Of a DNA stretch of 64,000 nucleotides, positions 49,021-59,653 are shown in pieces. Origin of the DNA: Mycobacterium gastri (GTDB taxonomy: Bacteria > Actinomycetota > Actinomycetes > Mycobacteriales > Mycobacteriaceae); contig NZ_LQOX01000068.1 of assembly GCF_002102175.1 (NCBI RefSeq), forward strand, positions 24,294 through 88,293, read 5' to 3'. Position 1 is the first letter of the stretch; each line of letters starts with the position of its first letter. The notes under the pieces were generated by a model, which had not been told where the DNA came from, did no database searches, and saw only the letters and a list, made by a program, of their open reading frames with translations. The translations under genes were made by a program, and so were the position numbers.

Positions 49021-50337
49021 CTACTGGGCGGCCAGCGTGCGGGCCGGCCCCAGGGTGACCGGCAACGTCGACCAGCCCCGTAACACTCGGGTGTCGCGCC
49101 TGCTTCCGGCGCCGGCGGCCCGCACCTCGGGGAAGCGCTCGAAGAACGTGCGCAACCCGACTTCGCCCTCGGCGCGGGCAAGGGCGGCCCCGAGGCAGAA
49201 GTGGCGGCCGGTGGAGAACGCGAGATGTCTTCCGGCATTGGGGCGTTCGATGTCGAAGCGGTGCGGATCGGGGAACACCGCCGGATCGCGGTTGGCCCCG
49301 GCCAGACAAATCACCACCATCTCGCCACGGTTGATCGGCTCGCCGGCCAGCTCGACGTCGGTGCGGGCCACCCGCGCGGTGAGCTGGACCGGCGAATCCA
49401 ACCGCAAGATCTCTTCGATCGCGTTGGGCCACAGGTCAGAACGTTGGCGCAGGGTGTCCAGATGCTCGGGCATGTCCAGCAACATCCGAATTCCGTTGCC
49501 CAACAGGTTGACTGTGGTTTCAAAGCCGGCGACCAACACCAGCCCGGCAACCGCGTGCAGCTCGTCGTCGTCGAGATACGTTTCCGGGTCCCCACTTTCG
49601 GCCGTGCGGATCAGCTGGCTCATCAGGTCGTCGCCGGGGGCTCGGCGCAGCTGTTCGAGATGTGACACCAGCCAGGCGTTGAACCCCGTCACACCGCGCT
49701 GCACGCGCTGGTACTGCCGGTAGGGCACGCCGATATCCAAGCTGGGCGCTGCCAGTTCACCGAATTCCAGGACCCGACGGCGGTCATGGGCTGGCACTCC
49801 CAAGATTTCGCTGATAACCGCGATCGGCAGCTGGGAACAATACCGGCCGACGACGTCGACCACACCGGGTTGGGTGGCGAGCTGATCCAACAGACTGATG
49901 GCGGTCTGCTCGACCCGATCACGCAGCGCGGCAACGGCCCGCGCGGTGAACACCGCTGACACCGTCTTGCGATAGCGGGTGTGATCGGGCGGCTCGACCG
50001 CCAGCAGCGACGGCGGCCGCAGCGGGTGCAGCTGATGATCGCGGGTGCGGCGCTCCAGCCATTGCAGCGGTGCCGGCAGGTTCTCGCCCAGCGAGATGAC
50101 CTGGAAGTCGTCGGAGCGCAAGATGTCGTGGCCGAGCTGATGGTCGACGGTCAGGCAGTTGACTCGGGTCCGCACCAAGCGTCCATGGCGGCGCAGCTCG
50201 TCGTAGAAGGGCACCGGGTTGGCGGCGACGGCCGGATCGGCGATCAGCCGGGCCTGCAGTTCACCTCGTCGAACGCCGACATTGGCCATCCCGCGGATCA
50301 CCCCGTGCAACGCCAGCCAGTGCAGTCGGTCCTTCAC
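49021..50337 (-). CDS. cyp140: Cytochrome P450 CYP140
   Basis: A 438-residue P450, identical in length to M. tuberculosis CYP140A1 and very similar in sequence. I-helix oxygen site VLVAGFETTVNLLGNG; EEILRLDSPVQ near the ExxR; haem ligand cysteine in FSTGRHFCLGAALARAEGE. Function unknown in any mycobacterium. GTG start with GGAGGA just upstream. A reductase gene (35097-36335) is 14 kb away and could supply electrons. Confidence 0.95.
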   Translation of the reverse strand: MKDRLHWLALHGVIRGMANVGVRRGELQARLIADPAVAANPVPFYDELRRHGRLVRTRVNCLTVDHQLGHDILRSDDFQVISLGENLPAPLQWLERRTRDHQLHPLRPPSLLAVEPPDHTRYRKTVSAVFTARAVAALRDRVEQTAISLLDQLATQPGVVDVVGRYCSQLPIAVISEILGVPAHDRRRVLEFGELAAPSLDIGVPYRQYQRVQRGVTGFNAWLVSHLEQLRRAPGDDLMSQLIRTAESGDPETYLDDDELHAVAGLVLVAGFETTVNLLGNGIRMLLDMPEHLDTLRQRSDLWPNAIEEILRLDSPVQLTARVARTDVELAGEPINRGEMVVICLAGANRDPAVFPDPHRFDIERPNAGRHLAFSTGRHFCLGAALARAEGEVGLRTFFERFPEVRAAGAGSRRDTRVLRGWSTLPVTLGPARTLAAQ

Positions 50338-50414
50338 TGCTCCTCCATCCCGTTGCGGGCCAGGGCGCTTTGCGACCCAGCCTAAGCCCGTCGGGTCGGG
50401 ACGCGCGTGACGTT

Positions 50415-50837
50415 TCAGCAGTCGGCGACGATCTTGAAGTCCGTGGTCACGACTTTGTTGGGGTTGCTGTTGCCGATACCGTAGGCGCTGCCGGTGATGG
50501 TGTAGGTGCCGCGGGACAGGTCGGCGTGGGCCTGGCCCACCCCGCCTTCCCAGAAGCTGCCGTTGAACCCGTCGACGTTGCGGATCTTGACCCATTGCGG
50601 GATCACCCGCTCACCGCTGACCAGTACCACGGCCTGGACGTGTCCGTCGCGGTCACGGATGTCGATGGTCCGGTAGGACTGCTCCTGGCTGCATGCGGCC
50701 GGACGCGTGGTGCGTGTGTAGCCGTCGATCGTCAGATGTGCGGCCTTGCGCGGCACTGTCTGCCCTTCCGCGCACCCGGAAAGACCTGCGACCACGACCA
50801 CTGCAATGCCTGCCACCCTGACCAACCGGCTTCGCAC
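50415..50837 (-). CDS. lppE: Lipoprotein LppE
   Basis: A 140-residue lipoprotein of unknown role, same length as M. tuberculosis LppE. Signal peptide with the lipobox AGLSGCAEGQ (cysteine at about 23). The mature part has KAAHLTIDGYTRTTRPAACSQ and GFNGSFWEGGVGQAHADLSRG, characteristic of the small mycobacterial LppE/LpqH-like group. GTG start after a GGGAGG site. Upstream of cyp140 on the same strand, 77 bases apart. Confidence 0.9.
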   Translation of the reverse strand: MRSRLVRVAGIAVVVVAGLSGCAEGQTVPRKAAHLTIDGYTRTTRPAACSQEQSYRTIDIRDRDGHVQAVVLVSGERVIPQWVKIRNVDGFNGSFWEGGVGQAHADLSRGTYTITGSAYGIGNSNPNKVVTTDFKIVADC

Positions 50838-50896
50838 CAGCCACCTCCCTTGTGGGCCTTGTGGGCATCGTGGGCCCGAGCTTTGTGCACGAAACT

Positions 50897-51727
50897 CTAC
50901 TGCTGCCCCGGCTGCAGCCTGGGCAGGGCTTTGATGATGCGGCGCCGGACGAACTCCGGACTCGCCCCCTTGAGCCGGTCGATCCACCGGATGCTTTGGG
51001 GCACATACCAATGCAATCTGGTGGGATGCTGGTAGGCCCGCCAGGCCGCCTCGGCGACACTGGTCGCCGGCATCAGCCGAAACATGCCCCTCTTGGGCGC
51101 GGCGGCACGGATCTGCTGCGCCGAAAGCGTGGGCGCGCCCTCCTGGGAATGCTGGCGCGTCGAGGTGAGAATCGCGGTGTCGATCAGACCGGGTAACACG
51201 TCGGCCACCCGCACACCGTGCCGCTGCCACTCCACACTGAGCGCCTCGGTCAGCCCTTTGACCGCGTGCTTGGTGGCCGAGTAGACAGCAAGGCCGGGCA
51301 TGCCATACGTGGCCGACGACGAGGACGTCGAGAACATCAGGCTGCCCGGGGCCTTCTTCAGGTAAGGCAGCGCGCCGTAAGCCCCGGCCAGCACCGCCTT
51401 GAAGTTGACATCGACGACGCGCATCGCGACGTCATACGGCACGTCTTCGAACCATCCGCCTTCGCCGATGCCGGCGTTGTTCCACATCATGTCGAGCCCG
51501 CCGCCCGCATTGTCGGCGCAAAAGTCGGCGAGCGCCGAGTCCTGCGCGGCCTTGTCAGTCACGTCGACCACCCGTGTCCACAACCCGGCGCCGAGCTCAC
51601 CGCTCAGGGTTGCCAGACCGGCGTCGTCACGGTCTACCGCACCGACACGCCAGCCCTTGGCATGGAAGAGCCTTGCCCCCTCGCGGCCCATTCCACTGCC
51701 GGCGCCGGTGATGAATATCGACTTCAT
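50897..51727 (-). CDS. Short-chain dehydrogenase (Rv1882c-like)
   Basis: A 276-residue SDR. Nucleotide site IFITGAGSGMGREGARLF, NNAGIGEGGWF, catalytic serines in FSTSSSSATYGMPG with YSATKHAVK. The C-terminal part with RRIIKALPRLQPGQQ may interact with membranes. Substrate unknown. Its stop is 60 bases from the lppE start, same direction. Confidence 0.9.
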   Translation of the reverse strand: MKSIFITGAGSGMGREGARLFHAKGWRVGAVDRDDAGLATLSGELGAGLWTRVVDVTDKAAQDSALADFCADNAGGGLDMMWNNAGIGEGGWFEDVPYDVAMRVVDVNFKAVLAGAYGALPYLKKAPGSLMFSTSSSSATYGMPGLAVYSATKHAVKGLTEALSVEWQRHGVRVADVLPGLIDTAILTSTRQHSQEGAPTLSAQQIRAAAPKRGMFRLMPATSVAEAAWRAYQHPTRLHWYVPQSIRWIDRLKGASPEFVRRRIIKALPRLQPGQQ

Positions 51728-51758
51728 ACGATCTGGTGACGCCCGCCCTCAATCGGCT

Positions 51759-52217
51759 TCACTCGGCTTCGACGACATCTTTGATGCGGTGCAGCGTCTT
51801 GGTCATGTCCCGGATGTTGCGGCGTTTGCGCAACCAGCCACCGAACGCCCAGTAATACACGGTCGTGAACACCGAAGGGGTGAGCCGAAACGACTCGGTG
51901 ACATCGGTGCCATCACCCGCCGGTGCGAGCCGGTAGTGCCAATTGTTCACCGATCTACCGCCGGCCATCACAGCAAACCCGAACTCGCGGGGGCGCTCAC
52001 ACGCCGTCACCTTGCACACCGTCCAGTAGACGGGCCCGATCTCATTTCGGCGGACGTGGCCGCGGAATCTTGCGCCGAGCGCCGGGCCGGTCGCACCGTC
52101 GAGCCACTCGGCCTCGAACGTTTCCGGTGAAAACCGTCCGGTATTACGAATATCGGCGATTAAGTCCCAGATCTTTTCCGCTGGGGCCGCCATGTGAACC
52201 GTTGCCGAACCCTCCAT
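51759..52217 (-). CDS. SRPBCC/polyketide-cyclase-like protein (Rv1883c-like)
   Basis: A 152-residue START-fold protein: MEGSATVHMAAPAEKIWDLI begins the first strand and helix, with FEAEWLDGATGPALGARFRG mid-way. Such proteins bind hydrophobic ligands. A short basic C-terminus (RKRRNIRDMTKTLHRIKD) follows. It is 31 bases upstream of the SDR gene, so both may act on one lipid substrate. Confidence 0.82.
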   Translation of the reverse strand: MEGSATVHMAAPAEKIWDLIADIRNTGRFSPETFEAEWLDGATGPALGARFRGHVRRNEIGPVYWTVCKVTACERPREFGFAVMAGGRSVNNWHYRLAPAGDGTDVTESFRLTPSVFTTVYYWAFGGWLRKRRNIRDMTKTLHRIKDVVEAE

Positions 52218-52267
52218 AGCATGATCCAATCACGTCCCTGTAACGCTGGGAACGGAAACACCGATAT

Positions 52268-52693
52268 TCACTGACGCGGTGTGAATATCGAGATGATCTG
52301 AGTCACCGTCTGCTGCAGCTGCCGCACCGGCTTGGGCAACGCCACGGGCACGGGCGGCAGACCGCCGGCGCTGGCGCACTTCGGCCACGCGGCGGGTCCC
52401 TGGCCGGCCAGGACACGGTTGGCCACGGTGATTTGTTCCTGCTTAGAGGCGGTAGCGGGGTTCCCGACGCCGCCGTACTCGTCCCACGTGGCTTGCTTGA
52501 ACTGAAGTCCACCGTAGGCACCGTTGCCGGTGTTGGCGGTCCAGTTGCCACCCGACTCGCACTGCGCGACAGCGTCCCAGTTCATGACTTCGGCGTGGGC
52601 GATGCCGGTGGATAGTGACATCGAAGCCGCGACGAAGGCTGCGGCCGTGGCGGACTTGATGAGGGGCTTTGCGAAGCGTGTCATGTCCGGCAT
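52268..52693 (-). CDS. rpfC: Resuscitation-promoting factor RpfC
   Basis: About 141 residues; signal peptide to about 35 ([20 protein letters not shown]), then the lysozyme-like Rpf domain: [37 protein letters not shown] in parts with catalytic Glu in CESGGNW. Secreted murein hydrolase that revives dormant cells. C-terminal tail after the domain is short and proline-rich, ending IISIFTPRQ, unlike the M. tuberculosis tail. The exact start is unsure (ATG at 52693 or 52684, TTG at 52711). Confidence 0.9.
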   Translation of the reverse strand: MPDMTRFAKPLIKSATAAAFVAASMSLSTGIAHAEVMNWDAVAQCESGGNWTANTGNGAYGGLQFKQATWDEYGGVGNPATASKQEQITVANRVLAGQGPAAWPKCASAGGLPPVPVALPKPVRQLQQTVTQIISIFTPRQ

Positions 52694-53286
52694 TTCGGCG
52701 GCCGTGGTCAAAGCGTTACCGCCTAGAAAAACTTATGAAATTGGTTAGCCGCCGCATTGTGATTTGCGCAAACGACATCCGGCCGAGCGAATCAAACCAC
52801 TGCCCGCGACTGGGCCGACGGGTCACGCTGTACCCTGGATCACCCGTTGACAACGGCTTGTCCAAGCGGGGAGGCCGCGTTGACTCGCCGGGTGCGCTGT
52901 CGGTTCGGCGGACGTATGCCGACGAGTCCAGCAAACTTCACGAGGCCATAATCTGAGACAAAATCTTAGTGTTGGACGCTTCGGGCGTCGGCCCTGACGC
53001 CCGACGGCTGGCGGGCCGGCCGATGGGGTGGCCGGGGCTGCGGCCGCGACCCGGACTGCCGCGTCGCCGCCCCTGGATGAATGTTGCTGAGAACCGCCGT
53101 TGACTCAGGTATCGTTCGCGGAAGACCCCCAGGCTCTCGGTCCGGAAGTTCTTGCGTCGCGGCATGTGACAGTCAACGATGGCCCGGCGCGACGGCCGCG
53201 CAAGCCGCAGCCGTCGCGCCGGTCAGTTGTCCGTCGGGGATCGGCGGCCTGATCGCCGTTATCTCCGGAGGTGACCAGGTCGGCTG
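52694..53286. other. Intergenic region between rpfC and the following membrane-protein gene
   Basis: No ORF that I can support. A hairpin with perfect 9-bp arms, TCGGGCGTC and GACGCCCGA, and a 6-base loop is at 52981-53004. An A/T-rich patch at about 52947-52974 precedes it. M. tuberculosis has a chorismate mutase gene (Rv1885c) beside rpfC; nothing like it is seen here. Confidence 0.55.
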
Positions 53287-53871
53287 ATGGTTCGACACGC
53301 CGGTACTAGCGGAGATTGGTTGCGGGCGAGAGGGGTTCGGACCGTTCTCGCCGCCGCGCTGGTGATGTGCTTGCTGTTCGGTGGAGCTGTTCTGCTGGTG
53401 GCGAATCGCCATCGTGGTTCGTCCGCCAACTCTGTCGATCACCCCCTCAGCGACGCCGCAACCGCGGCCCAGGTCGTCGACAAGGCAAAACAGATCGTCA
53501 GCGTCGCCGGACTTCAGACGACCACAGCCGGGTACCTCTTGATGTCCTGCAAGAACCGGGACGATCCGCCGTATCAAGGGGCGGTCTACCTGACCTTCGC
53601 GCTACCCGCCGAGGCCCGCGCCGACGCGTACTTTCGCGACATCTCGGCGGCGCTGGTCGGCCACGGCTGGACCGAGGGGCTGTCGCCCAACGGCCAAGTG
53701 TTCGGCAGGACCCTGTCCAAGGACGCCGTTACGGCGGTCATCTACCGTCACGGTGACGACACCGGCGCCGGGGTCCTGCGTCTGTACGGTCAGTGCCGCA
53801 ACGTCAATGACCACCGCCGCGACACCACCGCATGGGTCGATATCACCAGCCAGGTCGGTGCGGGCAGGTAG
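53287..53871 (+). CDS. Single-pass membrane protein of unknown function
   Basis: A 194-residue protein with one N-terminal transmembrane helix (about 18-40, VRTVLAAALVMCLLFGGAVLL) and an extracytoplasmic domain with two cysteines likely disulfide-bonded (MSCKN and YGQCRN). No known family is recognised with certainty, though the layout fits small mycobacterial envelope proteins with a YLLMSCKNRDDPPYQGAVYL type of core. ATG start at 53287. Convergent with fbpB across a strong hairpin. Confidence 0.6.
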   Translation: MVRHAGTSGDWLRARGVRTVLAAALVMCLLFGGAVLLVANRHRGSSANSVDHPLSDAATAAQVVDKAKQIVSVAGLQTTTAGYLLMSCKNRDDPPYQGAVYLTFALPAEARADAYFRDISAALVGHGWTEGLSPNGQVFGRTLSKDAVTAVIYRHGDDTGAGVLRLYGQCRNVNDHRRDTTAWVDITSQVGAGR

Positions 53872-53897
53872 ACCGGCTCATCGAAGGCGCCGCACAC

Positions 53898-53938
53898 GCT
53901 ACTGGGCTTGACGGCGTCTCGCCGTCAAGCCCAGTAGC
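53898..53938. terminator. Bidirectional hairpin between convergent genes
   Basis: The 19 bases 53898-53916 (starting GCTACTGGGC) and 53920-53938 are perfect inverted arms around the loop TCT. It lies 26 bases past the stop of the plus-strand gene and 17 bases past the fbpB stop, so it should end both transcripts. No U tract. Confidence 0.75.
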
Positions 53939-53955
53939 TGCAAACGTTGTGCCGA

Positions 53956-55585
<1,630 letters not shown>

Positions 55586-56716
55586 TTGGAGACGGTACTT
55601 GGGCTGTCAGTGACACCGACCGCCGTGGGTTGGGTCCTGGCTGAAGGGCACGGCGCAGAGGGCCACATCTTGCATCATCACGAGATGCAGCTGCGCGGTG
55701 GCCGAGGAGTGGGCGTCGTCCATGCCGCGGAACAGGCGGCGGCGGAAGTCATCCGTGCGGGAGAATTGGCCGCGGCGGCCGGCCACCGGTTACGTGTCGT
55801 CGGAGTGACCTGGAACGACGAAGCTTCCGCGCTAGCCGCGCTACTGGTCGAGGCCTTGACCGACGCCGGATTCGACAACGTCGTACCGGTTCGGCTGCTC
55901 GATGCCGTCGAGACACTGGCAGAGGCGGTCGCACCGGTCATCGGATACGAACAGACCGCGGTGTGCATCCTCGAACGCGAATGGGCAACCGTCGTCATGG
56001 TTGACACCCACGACGAAAAGACCCAAACAGCAATCAAACATGTCCGTGGTGGTTATGACGGACTGACCTCGTGGCTGACCGGCATGTTCGACCGCAGTGC
56101 GTGGCGTCCGGCCGCCGTGGTGGTGGTGGGTTCCGACCTTGACATCAGCGACTTTTCCTGGCAACTCGAAACCGCTCTGCCGGTACCGGTTTTCGCGCAG
56201 ACCATGGCGCAGGTGACTATCGCGCGGGGCACGGCGCAGGCGGCCGCCCGAACCACCGAGTTCACCGACGAGCGATTGGTGGCAGACACCGGCGAACCCA
56301 CCATCGTATCCAAGCGGTCACGCCAATACGCCGGAGCGGCAACCACTTTGGCGGCGGCCGCGGTTACCTTCGTGGCTTCGGTGTCCCTGGCGGTTGGCCT
56401 GCAACTGACTCCGGACAGGCACTCCGAAACGGCGCAGCGCTCCGTCCCCACATCGACACCGGAAATCGCCGAGGCAGTTGCGACGGCAGCTCCGGTGCCC
56501 GCGAGTGCCCAGCTGCCCGCTCCTCTTCCGGGCCGCGCAACAGAGCGGGAGCCCATCCAACTCACCTCTGGTGAAGAGCTCACCGACGCCATCCCCGAGC
56601 AGCCGAACGACGTTGCGCCACAACCGGGTCCAAACGGTGGATCACCACTGTTGACCCGGGTGCTCAAGCACATTCCCGGCACTTACGGCGACCCGGGCAT
56701 GGAGCCGCCAGAGTAG
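55586..56716 (+). CDS. DUF7159-type mycobacterial protein
   Basis: A 376-residue protein opening with a TTG-started METVLGLSVTPTAVGWVLAE, the hallmark of a mycobacteria-specific family. An actin-like ATPase-fold N-terminal half (about 1-230) has VVGVTWNDEASALAALLVEA and AVCILEREWATVVMVDTHD. A transmembrane helix (ATTLAAAAVTFVASVSLAVGL, about 255-275) is followed by a Pro/Ala-rich tail. Function is unknown. The TTG at 55586 was chosen because a GAGGTG site is eight bases upstream and all family members begin at this point. Confidence 0.82.
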   Translation: METVLGLSVTPTAVGWVLAEGHGAEGHILHHHEMQLRGGRGVGVVHAAEQAAAEVIRAGELAAAAGHRLRVVGVTWNDEASALAALLVEALTDAGFDNVVPVRLLDAVETLAEAVAPVIGYEQTAVCILEREWATVVMVDTHDEKTQTAIKHVRGGYDGLTSWLTGMFDRSAWRPAAVVVVGSDLDISDFSWQLETALPVPVFAQTMAQVTIARGTAQAAARTTEFTDERLVADTGEPTIVSKRSRQYAGAATTLAAAAVTFVASVSLAVGLQLTPDRHSETAQRSVPTSTPEIAEAVATAAPVPASAQLPAPLPGRATEREPIQLTSGEELTDAIPEQPNDVAPQPGPNGGSPLLTRVLKHIPGTYGDPGMEPPE

Positions 56717-56736
56717 TCGACCCGCCGTACCGACGG

Positions 56737-57288
56737 TCAACCGTCCTTGGTCCGAACCGCGGTAAAGGACACGGTCACCTCGTCGGCGACCTGCAGCGAG
56801 CCCATCAACAGCGAATAAGGCTTGACCCCGTAGTCGGACTGGCGAACCGTCGACTCGGCAGACATCGCCCAGGAGTCACCAAGATCCTCGGTGCGCAGGT
56901 CGATCACGTGTTGACGCGACTTGCCCCGGATCTGCAGCTGCCCGGTGAGGCGGTAACCGTCCTCGGTCTTGTCGATCTCCGCTGCGGTGAAGCGAATATC
57001 CGGAAAGCGTCCGGCGTTGAGCGACTTCAGCGCATTCGACCGGACCAGGGCCTTCTCCGGCCCGGACAGGCTCTTGACACCACCCTCGCCGTGCAGCACC
57101 TCCAGCGAATCCACTTCCACGGCAAGCTCTGCGGTGGCGGGTTCATCAGCCACCCAGCTCACCGTGGCCTGCCAGCGAGTCATAGCGATGGTGAGCCGAT
57201 GGCCCATTCGGGCGACTCGGCCCGCGACACCGGTACGAACGATCAACTCACCGCCGGACGGGTCCAGCGTCCACACCGTGTCGCTCAC
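56737..57288 (-). CDS. YceI-like protein
   Basis: A 183-residue YceI-family lipocalin-like protein: VWTLDPSGGELIVRTGVAGRVARMGHRL at the start, SLEVLHGEGGVKSLSGPEKALVRSN then FPDIRFTAAEIDKTEDGYRLTGQLQIRGKSRQ in parts. YceI proteins bind isoprenoid quinones or amphiphiles. No signal peptide is present. GTG start. Next to the ADH gene (30 bases). Confidence 0.85.
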   Translation of the reverse strand: MSDTVWTLDPSGGELIVRTGVAGRVARMGHRLTIAMTRWQATVSWVADEPATAELAVEVDSLEVLHGEGGVKSLSGPEKALVRSNALKSLNAGRFPDIRFTAAEIDKTEDGYRLTGQLQIRGKSRQHVIDLRTEDLGDSWAMSAESTVRQSDYGVKPYSLLMGSLQVADEVTVSFTAVRTKDG

Positions 57289-57317
57289 GGCACGACTCTA
57301 TTAGCTCGGCGCCGACT

Positions 57318-58331
57318 TCACATGGTAAGGACGGTGCGGTAGCGTGTGCGCCCCTGCTCCATCGCCGCGTAACCGTCCGCCGCGTGCGAAAAGGGTGTCT
57401 CCTCGACCCATGCCCGCACGCCGGAAAGCACCGCGAAATGCATGGTGTCCTCCACGTCCTTCGCGGTACCGGAGGGGTGTCCGGAAATGCTGAGGCCCGG
57501 ATTGATCAGCTGTCTCGGACTGATCGGGAGCGGATCGGTCGTCACACCGACCACGACCAGTTCACCGCGAGGAAGTAGGCCGGGCACCGTCGCGGCCATG
57601 GCAGCTGAGTTCCCCGCCGTGGCCAGCACGACCGCAACACCGCCGAGCTTGCGCAGCGCTTCGGCGACGTCGCCGCCGGTGGAGTCGACGTAGTGGTGGG
57701 CGCCCAGCTGGCGCGCATCCTCTGCTTTGGCGGTCCCTCTGGCGATCGCAACGGTCTCGAAGCCCATCGCCCGGGAGAACTGCACCCCGAGGTGACCCAG
57801 ACCGCCGATACCCAGGATCGCCACCCGGTCACCTGGCAGCGCCTTGGTGTGGCGCAGTGCGTTATAGGTGGTGACACCGGCGCAGCACATGGGAGCTGCT
57901 TCCACGTCAGAGAGTTCGGAGGGAATCCGGGCCAGCGCGTTGGCGGGCACCGTCACCGATTCCGCGTAGCCACCGGGGTACTGCCAGCCGGGCACCTTCA
58001 TGTTCGCGCAGTGAATAAAGGTGCCGTTGCGGCAGGGGCCGCACCGGTTGCAACACCCGCCGAACCAGCCGACGGCGACTCGGTCGCCGATCTCGAAATC
58101 ATCGACACCTGCGCCGAGTTCGACCACCCTGCCGGCGATTTCATGCCCCGGCGTCAACGGCCAGGGCGTGTTCGGAAAGCCGCCGTTGACGAACGCCCGG
58201 TCGGTGCCGCATACCCCACACGCGGAAACCGCGATGCGTACCTCGTCATGGGCAGGCGGCGCGGTGTCGACGTCGACGAGCTCCAAAGCCGCACCCGCCG
58301 ACGCTATCCGGACCGCCTTATGTATGGGCAT
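57318..58331 (-). CDS. Zinc-type alcohol dehydrogenase
   Basis: A 337-residue medium-chain dehydrogenase. Catalytic Zn: ACGVCGTDRAF and TPGHEIAGRV. Structural Zn: CCNRCGPCRNGTFIHC, with ligands near 95-110. Coenzyme: AILGIGGLGHLGVQFSRA. Related to AdhA-type or alcohol/aldehyde enzymes; substrate unknown. Same strand as the P450 upstream (23-base gap), so it may oxidise a P450 product. Confidence 0.9.
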   Translation of the reverse strand: MPIHKAVRIASAGAALELVDVDTAPPAHDEVRIAVSACGVCGTDRAFVNGGFPNTPWPLTPGHEIAGRVVELGAGVDDFEIGDRVAVGWFGGCCNRCGPCRNGTFIHCANMKVPGWQYPGGYAESVTVPANALARIPSELSDVEAAPMCCAGVTTYNALRHTKALPGDRVAILGIGGLGHLGVQFSRAMGFETVAIARGTAKAEDARQLGAHHYVDSTGGDVAEALRKLGGVAVVLATAGNSAAMAATVPGLLPRGELVVVGVTTDPLPISPRQLINPGLSISGHPSGTAKDVEDTMHFAVLSGVRAWVEETPFSHAADGYAAMEQGRTRYRTVLTM

Positions 58332-58354
58332 GCGCTTACCCTATCGGCTCAAGT

Positions 58355-59653
58355 TCAATGTGCGACAGGGCATTTCGCTGACGCGGTGCTGTGATAGTCG
58401 ACCTGCCAGTGCTTGATTCCGTTCAGCCAGCCCGACCGCAGCCGTTCGGGTTTGCCCGTCGACTCCAAGCCGGGCATGGCGTCGGCGATCGCGTTGAACA
58501 TCAAGTCGATGGTCATCCGCGCCAAGTTGGCACCGATGCAGTAGTGTGCGCCGGTGCCGCCAAATCCCACGTGCGGATTGGGATTACGCAGAATGTTGAA
58601 GGTGAACGGGTCGTCGAACACCTCTTCGTCGAAATTGGCTGAGCGGTAGAACATCACCACACGTTGGCCCTTCTTGATCCGCACCCCCGAGAGTTCGTAG
58701 TCCCGCAACGCCGTCCGCTGGAACGAGGTGACCGGGGTGGCCCACCGGACGATCTCGTCGGCCGTCGTGACGGGGCGCTCCCGCTTGTACAACTCCCACT
58801 GGTCGGGAAAGTCCGTGAACGCCATCATGCCCTGGGTGATCGAGTTACGGGTGGTCTCGTTGCCGGCAACGGCCAGCAGAATGACGAAGAACCCGAACTC
58901 GTCTTCGGAGAGCTTGTGGCCGTCGATGTCGGCCTCCACCAGCTTGGTGACGATGTCCGGCCCCGGGTTCTTGGCCCGGTCGGCCGCCATTTGCATGGCA
59001 TACATGATCAGTTCGACCGAGGCGGTGATGGCGTCATTGCTGGCGAACTCGGGATCCTGGTCGCCCACCATCTGGTTGGACCAGTGGAAGAGCTTCATCC
59101 GGTCTTCCTGGGGCACACCGAGCAACCCGGCGATGGCCTGCAACGGCAGTTCGCAGGACACCTGCTCAACGAAGTCGCCGGAACCCTGCGTGGCCGCGGC
59201 CTCGACGATGCGCCGGGCTCGCTCGTTGAGGTCGTCGCGCAGCCGCTCGACGGCCCCCGGCGTGAAGCCGCGGGAGATGATCTTGCGCAACCGGGTGTGC
59301 TGTGGGTCGTCCATGTTGAGCAGGACGAACTTGCCTCGCTCGATCTGCTCGGCGACCGTGCCGTCTTTGTAGCGTGGCAGCGCAGTCTTTTGCAGGCTGG
59401 AGAAGACGTCACTGCGCCGCGAGATTTCTTTGACGTCTTTGTGTTTGGTCACCACCCAATAGCCGCCGTCATCGAAGCCCCCGCAGCCGATCGGCTGCTC
59501 GTTCCACCAGATCGGCGCGCATCGACGCATCTCGGCTAGTTCTGCCACCGGCAGGCGCTCGGCATAGATATCAGGGTCGGTGAAGTCAAACCCGGGAGGC
59601 AGGTTGGGTACCGGCTTGGCTGTTGACTTGGCTGTTGACTTGGCTGTTGACAA
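58355..59653 (-). CDS. CYP125-family cytochrome P450 (paralogue)
   Basis: A 432-residue P450 closely similar to CYP125A1, the cholesterol side-chain 26/27-hydroxylase, which is 433 residues. Matches include PNLPPGFDFTDPDIYAERLP, RLRKIISRGFTPGAVERL, AVAGNETTRNSITQGMMAF (I-helix), VGFGGTGAHYCIGANLARMT (haem cysteine) and GWLNGIKHWQVDY. The true start is TTG at 59653, six bases after GAGGAG. The N-terminus has a three-fold STAK repeat from a 12-bp DNA repeat. In M. tuberculosis cyp125 lies in the cholesterol locus far from here; this is likely a second copy. Confidence 0.92.
   Translation of the reverse strand: MSTAKSTAKSTAKPVPNLPPGFDFTDPDIYAERLPVAELAEMRRCAPIWWNEQPIGCGGFDDGGYWVVTKHKDVKEISRRSDVFSSLQKTALPRYKDGTVAEQIERGKFVLLNMDDPQHTRLRKIISRGFTPGAVERLRDDLNERARRIVEAAATQGSGDFVEQVSCELPLQAIAGLLGVPQEDRMKLFHWSNQMVGDQDPEFASNDAITASVELIMYAMQMAADRAKNPGPDIVTKLVEADIDGHKLSEDEFGFFVILLAVAGNETTRNSITQGMMAFTDFPDQWELYKRERPVTTADEIVRWATPVTSFQRTALRDYELSGVRIKKGQRVVMFYRSANFDEEVFDDPFTFNILRNPNPHVGFGGTGAHYCIGANLARMTIDLMFNAIADAMPGLESTGKPERLRSGWLNGIKHWQVDYHSTASAKCPVAH
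59615..59650 (-). repeat. Three perfect 12-bp tandem repeats within the P450 start
   Basis: CTTGGCTGTTGA is repeated three times without mismatch. On the coding strand it codes Ser-Thr-Ala-Lys three times, right after the TTG start codon. Such a repeat may change copy number by slippage, altering the N-terminal length without changing frame. Confidence 0.85.
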
